Shown here: positions 26,599-36,275 of the stretch, one piece after another
Position numbering within the stretch: position 1 is the first letter of the stretch
Layout: each line of letters starts with the position of its first letter
DNA from: Aphrocallistes beatrix
Taxonomy: Eukaryota; Porifera; Hexactinellida; Sceptrulophora; Aphrocallistidae
Assembly: GCA_963281255.1 (NCBI GenBank)
Contig: OY725506.1
Coordinates: 1,965,001-2,029,000, forward strand
Length of the DNA: 64,000 nt
Reading direction: 5' to 3'
Made by a program: the position numbers and the translations under genes
Notes under the pieces: generated by a model
Database searches by the model: none
What the model was told of the DNA's origin: nothing
The model's input: only the letters and a program-made list of their open reading frames with translations

Positions 26599-27550
26599 CT
26601 TGGTGTGACACAAAAGTAATGATACTCTATTTCTGTTTAATTATATAGGAGAATTTATTAAGTTATAAAATTGAATTTAAGTAACGTAATCCCCCCTACA
26701 TTCAATCACAGACTTACAATGCTTATAAACTCTTTGAATTTCCAGGGGGAAACGTTCTGGTGGTAGCTGTCTCATGAATTGCAGCGTTTTCTCTTGGATC
26801 TCTTCGGCACTAGAATATCCATATTGCCGTAGATGCTTTTTTATGTCCTTGAAAACCCACCAATCGCACTGATTCAAGTCTGGACTGTAGGGTGATTGTT
26901 TTATTATCACTAAATCCCTCCTTTTTAGATATTCCATTATTACCCTAGCAGTATGGGGTCTAGCGTTGTCATGTTGCCACCATAATTCAGAAAGTTTTGT
27001 CGGATTTGAGTGAAGTTTACCCCAGTACCTGAACTAAGATGCGTCTAACCGATTCTCGATTAATATCAGTTGCATCAGCCAGTATTCGAACTGACTGTTT
27101 GGGTTCAGCTTCAATTAGTTGACGAATCTGATTAATATGGACGTCGTCTGTCGAAGTACGAGGGCGGCCCACTCTCGGATCGTCCTTTGACGAAAATCTC
27201 TCCTCGGTAAACCTCTGATACCATCTATAAACAGTCGCTCTTGATGGGGATTCATTGAGTTCAGCTTCCAGAAGTTGTTCATGAATTTCTGACGGGCTTT
27301 TACCCCTCCGAAACTCTATAAATATGTAAGCCCTGAAATGTTCTTTGTCCAAATTCATCAACGCTGCAGGTGTAAATAGACTATGAGCGAATATAGTGAC
27401 TTAACAAAATGTATTGTTAAAGAATTATGTATAAACTGAATTAGATACAATAGATTGCGTAATATTAACAAGTATGGGACATTAATATGTATACACTATA
27501 CTTATGCTGAAGTTACACATCAAGTCTCATTACTTTTATGTCACACCAAG
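26599..27550 (-). mobile_element. mariner-family element, internally deleted (952 bp)
   Basis: Terminal inverted repeats (CTTGGTGTGACACAAAAGTA at the left and its near-inverse at the right) are flanked by TA (26597-26598 and 27551-27552). It is shorter than the usual 1.3 kb because the middle of the transposase gene is absent. It is a different lineage from the 9.3-kb mariner. Confidence 0.85.
26677..27361 (-). pseudogene. mariner transposase, deletion derivative
   Basis: The N-terminal HTH part (27361-27017; ATG, then DKEHFRAYIFIEFRRGKSPS, GRPRTS linker, RESVRRIL) and the C-terminal part (from HDNARPHTARVIMEYLKRRD, with SPDLNQCDWWVF as the third catalytic Asp, to 26677) are present. The segment with the first catalytic Asp is missing by an internal deletion, and the two parts are in different frames. 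Spacing between the second and third Asp is 34 residues (DD34D). It cannot code for active enzyme. Confidence 0.85.
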
Positions 27551-27823
27551 TATAATCGAAAATATAATCTCTTCTCTATGAATGGATGGGCATCATGCTT
27601 GTTAATAAATCCATGAGCCGAAAACATGTGAGGATAGGGAATCACGATAGACGAAAATATCGGTTTTCAACAATATAGCAGTTATAAATAATTCTTGATC
27701 TGTGCCTCAGGAAACATTACGATCTATTGTGCTCTTCTATATATATTGTTCGATTGAACAGCAAACTCCGCATAACAGTATGTTATTTTGTGTGTAACAA
27801 TAAATTTTCCCTTTATTTTCCCT

Positions 27824-28006
27824 TCATATTTGAACTAATATTTCTCTGATTTCTTGGTGATAATGATCGCTCCCAGTATTAACATATGAGATTAACCGGA
27901 ATAAACAATTTCCATCAGGAGAAATCCTTTTTTCTTTCGAAGGCCTTAACTCGCGAATTCGCAAGTTTTTATCCGATGATGCATTCACATTAAGAACACC
28001 ATACAC
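27824..28006 (-). pseudogene. OTU-like cysteine protease fragment
   Basis: The minus-strand peptide contains RISPDGNCLFRLISYVNTGS followed by HYHQEIREI, the D-G-N-C catalytic block of OTU deubiquitinases. Only the first 60 or so residues of the domain are seen before a stop; the His motif is missing. It lies on the same strand and just downstream of the transposase-like remains at 28060-28528, so it may be the tail of the same mobile-element gene rather than a host deubiquitinase. Confidence 0.65.
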
Positions 28007-28059
28007 AACTTTTACTTTTACTTTTATAACTATTGCTATTCCCCCATATCATTAGTGGG

Positions 28060-28528
28060 TTATTTATCCAATTCAGCGACATGATCAAAGTCCCCATTGA
28101 TCTCTTCTTTAGACTTGATAGCTTTCTCAATTATATAAATATATTGTTGAATCTCTGGGTATATCCTTTTTGCCAAACAGGTCAAAGAAAGCGGAGTGAA
28201 AAGTTGCTCGAATTCATCAATATTTGTACATGCTACCAATCTTGCCATTAAAAACATAAATATTCTTTTTAGAGATTTCTTGATTTTCATCGTAGTATGT
28301 TCAAGTTTATAACTAATACGGTTCATTAAATGAGCTGAACATATATGAAATATACTTGTATCCCAATACTTTCGGTTTGAGAGGTTTGTATGTACTGCCA
28401 ACAAGTGGATATCTCGATATCATCAGAATATAGCTGTTTAAAACTTCTCCTTTAATAGTACTGTCATAAGATTCCTTGGTTACAATTATATCCTGCCACA
28501 TATCATCAGTTAATCGCTGATTTTCCAT
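28060..28528 (-). pseudogene. Transposase-like relic of unrecognised family
   Basis: Two overlapping minus-strand frames encode LTDDMWQDIIVTKESYDSTI and then FHICSAHLMNRISYKL, KKSLKRIFMFLMARLVACTN and EINGDFDHVAELDK. The C-x2-H context followed by a helical region is the type seen in large eukaryotic transposases, but I cannot name the family. A frame change lies near 28320-28400. The gene seems to continue upstream at 29914-29976 (NYIHKNFTGGKVTI) on the other side of the inserted hAT element. Confidence 0.5.
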
Positions 28529-28669
28529 GTATTGTGAGCAGGGCCTCTGAGAGAATCAGAGAGGCCCGGGCCACTGCGAATTTAGACTACAATTCCAATA
28601 AATGAAAACATGAGAAGAGATAAATATTATACGATAATAGAAGTGTAATTATGTGAATACAAAATAGTT

Positions 28670-28975
28670 TTAATTAATAAATGCTTTTCTAGCCTTTTTC
28701 TGTGCGAATGCATCAATTAATGAGGTAAAATCTAATCTTCGTGCAATATCATAATTGATATTAAGCATGGCAAGCCCATTTAAACGCCCTTGTCCCATAG
28801 TTGAACGGTGATCATTTTTAACTTGCTTTAAAACATTGAAGGTGCATTCCCCTGAAGTCACTGATGCAGGTAGACTAACACAAATAGGTAGTCAATTATG
28901 GCATTTGGAAACATTGCAGATAGCCCAAGTTGAAGTATTTCTTGAAGCAATTCCTTTGGATTGCAACCCGTATAA
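28670..28975 (-). pseudogene. hAT transposase C-terminal dimerisation region
   Basis: The minus strand reads CNPKELLQEILQLGLSAMFP, then, after a one-base frame change near 28861, TSGECTFNVLKQVKNDHRST, MGQGRLNGLAMLNINYDIAR and DFTSLIDAFAQKKARK. This is the hAT C-terminal dimerisation domain of ZMYM1-like transposases (the G-E-R-x-F-S block is GECTFN here). The upstream part was cut off by the foldback element at its target CCGTATAA and by an internal deletion. Confidence 0.8.
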
Positions 28976-29611
28976 GGGACGCAGGAATTTGACCTAAATA
29001 ATGCAAGAACTTGACCTAAATATTGCGAAGTATGAATTTGACCTAAATAAATTTGGGAAGTAGGAAAATGACCTAAATTCGAAGTAGGAATTTGACCTAA
29101 AGAAATGTGGCAAGTAGGAAAATTACCTAAAATGTGCGAAGTAGAAATAAGACCTAAAACTGGGGAAGTAGGAATAAGACCTAAACGTGTGAAGTAGGAA
29201 TAAGACCTAAAACCTTCGAATTTAGAATATGAGCTAAAACTGCTAAGTAGGGTTAAGACCTGAAATGACACCCTTACGAATAAAAATGCCACTTTCACAC
29301 TCAATTGAACACTATCAAACCTAAAATGCTCACTTTCTCTCTCTCCCTCTAATTTTAGGTCTTATTCCTACTTCACACGTTTTATGTCTTATTCTTACTT
29401 CGAAGGTTTTAGGTCTTATTTCTACTTCGAAGGTTTTAGGACTTATTCCTATTTCGAAGGTTTTGGGTCTCATTCCTACTTCACATGTTTTAGGTTTTAT
29501 TTCTATATCGATATTAGGTCATTTTCGTACTTTGGAAATTTCCTTAGGTCAAATTCTTACATCAGTTTTAGGTGAAATTCCGAATTGATTTTAGGCCAAA
29601 TTCCGCGTTCC
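28976..29611. mobile_element. Foldback element with tandem-array arms, copy 2
   Basis: The ends GGGACGCAGG and, inverted, GGAACGCGGA are flanked by an exact 8-bp duplication, CCGTATAA (28968-28975 and 29612-29619). The left arm (28980-29255) is an array of units of about 23-27 bp such as GAAGTAGGAATAAGACCTAA; the right arm (29353-29600) is the inverted array. Unit sequence and end sequence resemble copy 1 at 11160-11963. It interrupts the hAT coding sequence. No gene of its own is present; frames through it give only Tyr/Ser/Phe repeat peptides. Confidence 0.85.
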
Positions 29612-29809
29612 CCGTATAATATCTAACAAAGTATATATACGTCCGTTCAATATAATAAAATAGTACGTACTGGGTTTTTACTAAATGTTGAAAATACAGT
29701 TACTGTTATGGGTTAACAAGAACACTACATCCAAATATTGTCAAATAGAATATATAATTAATTATTATCATGAACCCTGTCTATTTTTGTGAGACCTTGG
29801 AGGGTGAGG

Positions 29810-29904
29810 AGGCCCACTTGGAGCTGGAGGCCCGGGCCAAATGGCCCTGCAGAGGGGGACCAGGAGGGCCATTTGGCCCGGGCCTCCAGCTCCAAGTAGG
29901 GCCT
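29810..29904. repeat. GC-rich perfect-stem hairpin
   Basis: A 39-nt arm (29810-29848) and a 40-nt inverse arm (29865-29904) differ by one inserted base. The loop is 16 nt. The stem includes GAGGCCCGGGCCAAATGG. It stands out strongly in GC content from its AT-rich surroundings and coincides with the right end of the hAT element, so it is probably a duplicated, inverted hAT terminus. Confidence 0.9.
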
Positions 29905-30047
29905 GATTGTGACTTTACCTCCCGTAAAATTCTTGTGAATGTAATTCAATTTAAAGAGATCATAATGGTAATTTAGTGCAGAACTGCAAGTTAACTTTTC
30001 CCTAATTATTCTCGTTGATCACTCGATACATTGCGACTATGTGCAGT

Positions 30048-30092
30048 TTTATGATCAAAATGTTTATGATCAAAATGTTTATGATCAAAACT
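30048..30092. repeat. Short tandem repeat (15-16 bp, 3 units)
   Basis: Three units of TTTATGATCAAAATG just outside the left end of the Harbinger-type element. Confidence 0.7.
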
Positions 30093-30098
30093 TAGAGC

Positions 30099-31769
30099 TA
30101 GTCACTAAGAATTAAGATCGAACTTAAGATCGATCTTAGTTAAGATCGATCTTAAGATCGAAGTTAGAAATAACGTTAGGGTTAATATGATTAGAATATA
30201 GTATTATACTAATCAAATACAAAACTATAGTATAATATTATTATGGTAAGTAGTTATTTATTATTAATATAGTAAAAATAAACTATATTTCTTCTTTTTG
30301 AACAAAATTGGGGAAACTAATGTCAAAATATTAGGAGCAAAGAAGGTTGATTAACCACTCCTGTAAGACATAGCTTCTATCTATGCAGTTGTACCGCCTG
30401 GAATGCCTGCTGAGTCTCTTACAATATCAGCTGTGGTAAATCTTGTTTTGACTTGATTGAATTCTATTATGAAATTCAATGTCTTATGCATGTAATCTAT
30501 AATTATTCTACACTAGACAATATCAAAGGAAGAGCTATCAAAGAGCATAAGTTGTATCTTATGCATTCATAATATTATATAAAAAAACATATAAACAACA
30601 AGTGTCTTTGTATATTGTAACATGAAAACCTCTCTTAAGTCGGCGTCCTCCCGTATATATAAATTGCTGCTGAGTACTTGCATTAACAATACCAAAACAA
30701 ATGGATAAATCCTGCAAAGCAAATTGGACTAGAGAAGAAGAGTGCAGTCTTGTTAATGAAATCGAATCAGCAGGTGAGATTTTGAGAGGCTCAGGACATT
30801 CTGCTGACAAAAACAGGAAGCCAGAAAGACTGGGATACAAACACTGCTGGACAGGTAGAAGACGAAGACATGCAAATTATATCAGCAGATAGAAGTATTT
30901 CTGACTCTGCAGATCGGGTAACAAAGATGTTTCAAAACACCCCTGCTTTTAACGGAATTTCAGGTGCTGCTGATCTTTTTCAAGCACCAGCTGAGAACAA
31001 TGAAATTCCAATAGCATCAACAGTATCAGCCGCAGGGCCAATTGAATTTGAAGGTACTCCAATTTTTGAGTCTCCAGAAATTGAAATCCCGACAATATAT
31101 ACTCGTAAGACATCAAAGAAAAGTCGGAAGAGAAGGCGAATTGTTGATGAGCAAGATGATTCGGTCGAATTCTTGAAGGCTGCAGATTTACTACCATTGC
31201 AGCAGGAATTTTTGTTTCAACAGATGGCTGTATTCTCAGCACAGCTACAGTTGATAGAAGAGCAGAGGGACTATTATAGATTGAAACGTCAGAGACTGTT
31301 GGAAAATCATTGTAAATAGGAAAATCTTAGGATCAAAGTGATTATTATCAGTCATGTGAATCAATATATAAAGCCTGTTAGAATGAGTGTAAGATTATAT
31401 GATCAAAGAATGTATGTTTGTTTAGTCATACAAACCCAAGAAGAATTTGCCACGAATTATAGCATGTGATACATGTTGCGATGTTAGACACAATAAGAGA
31501 AATGTTTTTAAAATATTTTAATTGTATTTGAAGTCTAATATTAATCTAGGTAGATTCAATGTTTGATAGAAGTAAGTTTGAATAACATTTATGGAGTAAT
31601 TAGTGAAAATCGAATAAATTACAATACTTAATACACCTCCCTAGGTTGCTTAAAGTTCGGTCTTAAGATCGAACTTAAATCTTAGTGAATACGACTTAAA
31701 TCGAACTTAAGACTTAAGCACTAAGATCGATCTTAAGTTCGATCTTAAGTTCTTTGTGAATACGGCCGC
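30099..31769 (+). mobile_element. Harbinger-type element carrying only a Myb/SANT protein
   Basis: The ends contain inverted repeats built from AAGATCGAACTTAAGATCG motifs (30105-30172 and 31655-31765), with TATTCACAAAGAAC at the right edge. PIF/Harbinger elements encode a DDE transposase and a Myb/SANT-like DNA-binding partner; only the partner is seen here, so the element depends on a transposase made elsewhere. The subterminal palindromic TTAAGATCGATCTTAA arrays could be binding sites for that partner (inference). Confidence 0.65.
30701..31319 (+). pseudogene. Myb/SANT-like DNA-binding protein of a Harbinger element
   Basis: The ATG at 30701 opens MDKSCKANWTREEECSLVNE, followed by EILRGSGHSADKNRK, the start of a Myb/SANT-like (MADF-related) helix-turn-helix as in Harbinger ORF1 proteins. 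The reading continues in another frame from about 30810 (QKDWDT onward), through ADRSISDSADRV, to a basic patch (KTSKKSRKRRRI) and a C-terminal Gln/Leu-rich helix (LLPLQQEFLFQQMAVFSAQL) ending at 31319. A single frameshift near 30800-30815 separates the parts. The protein would bind element ends and bring in the transposase. Confidence 0.7.
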
Positions 31770-31929
31770 AGAATCAGCGTAATCGATTAACTCAGTATAG
31801 GTGTTGTTCTATGTTTATTATCAATTTGTTGAGATTAGGAACTGAAAAGCCAAAATGGTGTAACTGACATAAGGATAGAGATAAATAGAATTTAAACAAT
31901 ATGCTAGTTATAAGAATAAATATTAAAAA

Positions 31930-32115
31930 TTAGTTACCTAGACCCAAAGGACCTGGGTTTAACTCAATGTCACCACTCAAGAGTAGCTTGGTTGAAGATA
32001 TTTGAAAAGGTGACTGGCACAAAATATCCCAATTGATTTCCATGGGATGTGTCCTCAGACGGTGATTCAAATAATGAATATATTTTCTTTGGGCTATGCC
32101 ATATAACAGAATCAT
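31930..32115 (-). pseudogene. Relic with 2A-like ribosome-skipping motif
   Basis: A 61-codon minus-strand frame contains STKLLLSGDIELNPGPLG. The D-x-E-x-N-P-G-P core is the canonical 2A motif that makes ribosomes skip a peptide bond. Such motifs are known at the N-termini of some non-LTR retrotransposon proteins and of some invertebrate immune receptors. No reverse transcriptase or endonuclease can be seen next to it, so this is probably a 5' fragment of a non-LTR element. It lies in the first intron of the host gene, on the same strand, but its phase does not suit a cassette exon. Confidence 0.55.
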
Positions 32116-33350
32116 CTTATATATTAAAACGCTAGGATTTTTTTGTTAATTTGTTTGTTTGGTTGTCCAAATTGATAGAAGAATTGGAATGTAGGAGTCA
32201 AATGATGAATCTACAATTAAGTTTGAAAATCTGAATTTTTTACACCTTTCTATATAATACATAATACAATGTACGGCTTTACTCTCACAATAGAAATCAT
32301 TGTATGACACTATTGTAGGCTGTTATTGTAATTCATACTTCAAGGCAATAACTTATATAGATGTCTCAATTATATTATAGTGTATAGCAATAAAAGTGTT
32401 TTGTCTACATTTTCACACCTTTATATACAATTTTAACACCATTTGATGAATTTTGAAAATAACAAGCGCGCTTCGCTTGCTTGCGCTGCGCGGCTGGCGG
32501 ACACTTTGTGTCTGCCGGGGCGCCTGGGGTCACATTGATTAATTATAAGGGAAATAAGATCTCAAAATATGTCTGTCTTACTATTAAAATCGATAGCGCA
32601 CGAAAAATCACCATACTTTTAAAATTTTAATGCGTAATGATGACGTCATAACAGAGTAATGAGCCATCATTTTTTGATGATAGTTGGATAATATGTGAGA
32701 TATATTAATATACACATCCTAATAAAATTTCAGCCTTCTATCACCTAAAATGGCTAGATTATGGTCGAAAACTGAAATTGTTAATTATAAAAGGTGACAA
32801 TGACGTCAAAATTCCATGATGAGTCGACATTTTCGTCTGAGCTCAGAACTTAGTGGAACCATAGCCAAAAACTCCAACATGCCAAAAATCAGCTTTCCGT
32901 GCCTGGCAGCTTCTTCAATCAATTCGTTACAGAGATATAAATATACACATACATACATACGTATATACACATGAATCGAGTTTTAATAGTAAGGATGCTG
33001 CGGTTGACATAGGGTTTTTAAAGGTGTAGAATTCGAAAATTATATACTCACATCGATATGACAAATTATTTGTTTACTTTTGTTTACAATAGATACATAA
33101 AGTAAACAAATTACAAAAATATACCAGAGACTAGCTTTCAACGGTTGACAGAGTTTTTAGGGGTGTAGAGTTCGAATATTATATTTTCAGATCTATATTG
33201 AGAAATTATTTGTCAACTTTCGTTTGCAATATTTATATACTAAATTAAACAAATTCCAGAAATAAGCTAGATTGAGTAACTCCAGGCGCACGCAGGGTGA
33301 CTCTGCGGACGCATGAAGAGCACAAGCAAGCGAAGCGCGCTTGTGTTATA
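32115..33350. mobile_element. Helitron-like or foldback repeat with AAGCGAAGCGCGCTTG hairpin
   Basis: It begins TCTTATATATTAAAACGCTAG preceded by A, as in many Helitron 5' ends, and ends with CAAGCGAAGCGCGCTTGTG at 33327-33347. An inverted copy of the hairpin end is at 32464-32481, followed by GCGGACAC-like sequence shared with both ends of 43297-44680. The usual CTRR 3' end of Helitrons is not present, so the class is uncertain. A direct duplication of about 125 bp lies at 33010-33250. No coding sequence. Confidence 0.45.
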
Positions 33351-33439
33351 ATAAATAGAAACAAATAAACCAGTACAAAAATATTTCCAAATGAAGACAA
33401 TTGTTTACATGAAAAGACGTTAATCGGTTTGTTAACATT

Positions 33440-33885
33440 AATATACAATCCAGATTTACATATAAGTGAAGTGAAAAAAACCCAGAAAAATCGATGAAAA
33501 TGACTGAAAGTTTGCAAAGTTATCACGGGATGACCAAGTGTCAGATTTAGTTGATATACCAATAAAACAATTTACCATAGGTATTCTTAAATTGAGTGAA
33601 AAAAAAATCCTTATACCTGTACTGGTTTCCGAACGATCGGATACATAAAGTATCCATAATATTGAGAAAGACAGAAAAATCCATTAAAATAGCTATAGTT
33701 GTAAAGTCACCACAGGATAAACCTAGTGTCAGATTTTGTAAATATCTTAAGAGAACAATATACTATAAGTGTTCTTAATTTCTGTAGAAGCAATTCTTCA
33801 TATCTGTACTGGTTTCTAAATTATCGCACACAAAGGTGCACATAGTATTGAGAGATCAGAAAAAAGTCATGCTTTCGAATAGTAA
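33440..33885 (-). repeat. Tandem repeat, inverted relative of the 26-kb array
   Basis: About two and a half units of roughly 175-190 bp. The reverse complement contains GTGTGCACCTTTGTGTGCGA and CTATGGTAAATTG, corresponding to the units at 25990-26335. Confidence 0.7.
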
Positions 33886-34234
33886 AATACTGCTATATGT
33901 GGTTGTATTCATATTTTTGATTAATAATAGGTTCTGCTAGAAAATCCATTTGGAGATACAGGGGCTCAAATTATTCTACCACTTTTGCATGCCACTTCCA
34001 AATACAGACCCAAATTCAGACAAAAGTCTATTATGTGAATCAAAGTTATCAAACCAATTAAAAAACGTTTAAGCCAGAATAAAAACACACCATAAATTTG
34101 TTTTGATAGGTACATTGGCATAGCAGGGAGATAATGACAGTATGACATCCCTTTATTATGGTATAACAAACCATAATAAATGGAGACAGTTTCCTATCGA
34201 AGGGGAGGTCTGGAAGGACACAAGGTGTATACAT
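33886..34234. other. Host intron, nothing recognised
   Basis: About 350 bp of AT-rich sequence of the first host intron, between the tandem repeat and the Tc1-like terminus. Confidence 0.45.
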
Positions 34235-34490
34235 ACATATACTGCCTGGCCAAAGGTATTGGAACACCATATTGCTTTTGCTTCATAAATAATACTAAAT
34301 TGGGTCTCTATGAGGCCAATTCATTAAACTCACGAGAGCTTCTGAAAATCTGATATCAAATTCGAAATCTACACACTCGAGTTACTCAGTTTAGAAGTTT
34401 TATATTCATCAATTATGCCTAAAAGGAATTAATATCGCTTGTGCCACTTCAATCCACTTGTTTCCATAATATATATAATAGTGGCAAGTG
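34235..34490. mobile_element. Tc1-like terminal fragment
   Basis: Starts TACTGCCTGGCCAAAGGTAT and stays similar for about 240 bp to the end of the Tc1 relic at 21632 (ATATTGCTTTTGCTTCATAA, TCGAGTTACTCAGTTTAGAA). Only this end is present. Confidence 0.7.
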
Positions 34491-34978
34491 GCACAAGGTG
34501 ATACAGGTATTAGTAATTGCGTTTTGGAAAGGATTATCCATAGGAACCTTCTAGATTGATGTATTCGAGTGTGTATATTTCGAAATTGATGTTTCCAAGG
34601 TTAAGATGCAACAAACTGCGTCACTTTGTGCCACTCCTCGTCATCATGTCTAATGGAAATGGTAGTGATAAGTGGCACAAAATGACTAGATTGATAATAA
34701 TCCAAATTATGAATGGATATGGTATACACAATAAGAATGCCACGAATTGTAAGTTAAGAAATGTATGAAACAAATAAAACATCACAAATTGTATGTCACA
34801 ACTCGAAATGTATGAATTGTCTGTATCTCAAATAAATATCTCCAATTTCATGTCTTGGAATGTAACATAGAGAAATCTTATATGATATATGACTTGCCCT
34901 CATCAAAAATAACTCAAACCTATTGCAGAAGACAGGTGACTTAATACACTAGTATAATTCTGAAAAACAGGAACGAAC
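34491..34978. other. Host intron, nothing recognised
   Basis: AT-rich sequence next to the first coding exon. Repeated GTGGCACAA words are present but form no clear array. Confidence 0.45.
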
Positions 34979-35263
34979 CTTTGCAGTTCCAATAATGTTA
35001 ACATTCTTCACTAAGTGAAGGTTACATACTCGAAATTCCAACAAACTATTAACTTTAACTAAGATAGAAAATGTCTCTTCCCAAATCGGATTCAGAGTCT
35101 TCTTTGCAAAATCTGTTTTTCTCGTACTCGTCACATTATCTGATCGAATTTCGACATATGGACCTGATTTAATAAAAAACCCGAGATCTTTTAACTGTGC
35201 AGAATGAACAAAAATATTCAGTTGACGAAATTTATCGAGTTCTGGTATTGAATCATTTGCCAT
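34979..35263 (-). CDS. First coding exon: first half of C2 domain, NEDD4-family (WWP1/ITCH/Su(dx)-like) E3 ligase
   Basis: The ATG at 35261-35263 opens a 95-codon frame: FRQLNIFVHSAQLKDLGFF (strand 1), YVEIRSDN, KTLNPIWEETFSILV (the N-P-x-W-x-E block of NEDD4-family C2 domains) and LLEFRVCNLHLVKNVNIIGT. It ends at AAG/GTTCGT, phase 0. The C2 domain sits at the very N-terminus, as in WWP1, WWP2, ITCH and Su(dx). The start is chosen because it gives the family's usual short lead before the C2. An acceptor-like ATTCATATTCAG lies about 35 bp upstream, so a separate 5' untranslated exon is possible. Together with 25230-25406 this completes the C2 domain. Confidence 0.85.
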
Positions 35264-35614
35264 GAGAAATTATAAAGAGGATCTAATTTTATAGCTGAAT
35301 ATGAATAATGAAAAAGTAGAGTTGCGATGTCACATTTTAATTTTGAATAAATTCTAGGAAAGGGGAGTAATTTTAGAAAATGTACAACATAAACATAATT
35401 AATTAAGGTTGGCCATTCCTATGGGCATTTTGTTTTCTATCACAAATTTGCCAAAAGTCCTGAATCATTTTTAGATCCCTAAATGGGTTCTAAACTTTAA
35501 TTTAGATTTTTAGAATCTCAATGCTAATATTTCAGGACTTAGAGCCGCTTGTACCACCTGGTGTCACCCAAAAAAGGACACATATTTGAACCGGAATGTC
35601 TCATATATATAACT

Positions 35615-35880
35615 TCTTTTAATCATGTCAGACATCATTTTAACACTAAATTCGTGCGCAACACTAAATTTCCAGCAATTTGATATATATATTGGACACA
35701 TTTGGAGATTCTTTTGGCTGCGGGTTCCTAGTAACGGCCAGGAATGTTAAAAATTCCTGGCCGTTGCTAGGGACAATCAAAAAATTCTCCAAATATGGTC
35801 AATATATACATCAAATTGCCGGAAATTCAATGCAGGACACGAATTCAGAATTCAAATAATGATCTGACATGGTTCAAAGT
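35615..35880. repeat. Internal palindrome, about 265 bp
   Basis: The arms meet at 35750-35755; the inner part is CCTAGTAACGGCCAGGAAT facing ATTCCTGGCCGTTGCTAGG. The outer parts share CAAATTTGATATA-like and GTCAGA segments. It lies inside the 35406-36770 element. Confidence 0.75.
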
Positions 35881-36090
35881 TATTGATCTGGGATTCCGGC
35901 GGATACAATCGAATGTGGTTATTTTTGGCCGACCAGTCACCAATGACCAGTTTTTCACACTTTTGATGGTGAAAATTTCTGATATACCATATTCTGAGGC
36001 TAAGTACTGCTATAAGTTGTCGAATAAGGATATTTGCATGTTATTTAATATTACAAAGCAGCTTACCTGATGGAAATTGTGGGATATATA

Positions 36091-36275
36091 CAGTCATGGT
36101 CGCTTATTGTGAACCACCAGGGGACCAAAAAATATGTTCATAATAGAGATACTTCACATTAAGCGAACTTGATTCAATACAAATCCTATCTAAAAAATGA
36201 AATTGGGACCAGGAGGTTAGTTCATAATAAACGAATGTTCATATTAAGCGGATTCATAATAAGCGACCCTGACTG
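36091..36275. mobile_element. 185-bp pogo-like MITE, copy A
   Basis: CAGTCATGGTCGCTTATTGT at one end and its near-inverse at the other, TA on both sides. It contains a second inner inverted word pair (TTCATAATA). A second copy of the same length is at 45250-45434 in the opposite orientation. Confidence 0.85.

Larger units (their letters stand above)
28539..29905 (-). mobile_element. hAT element, internally deleted, containing a foldback insertion
   Basis: The ends are CAGGGCCTCTGAGAG (left) and CAGGCCCTACTTGGAG (right, inverted). They are flanked by ATTGTGAG (28531-28538) and ATTGTGAC (29906-29913), a 7-of-8 target duplication of hAT size. Both ends carry a GAGGCCCGGGCC block. Inside are the C-terminal part of a hAT transposase, the foldback element 28976-29611 and, next to the right end, a strong GC-rich hairpin. 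It was inserted into the transposase-like relic at 28060-28528. Confidence 0.75.

Noticed and set aside
29384-29575. Tyr/Phe-rich repeat peptide frame
   Set aside because: Same reason: it is the inverted array of the second foldback element.
31930-32115. 2A-bearing segment as an alternative exon of the host ligase
   Set aside because: Its end phase (1) does not match the phase-0 boundary of the flanking C2 exons, and no acceptor was convincing.
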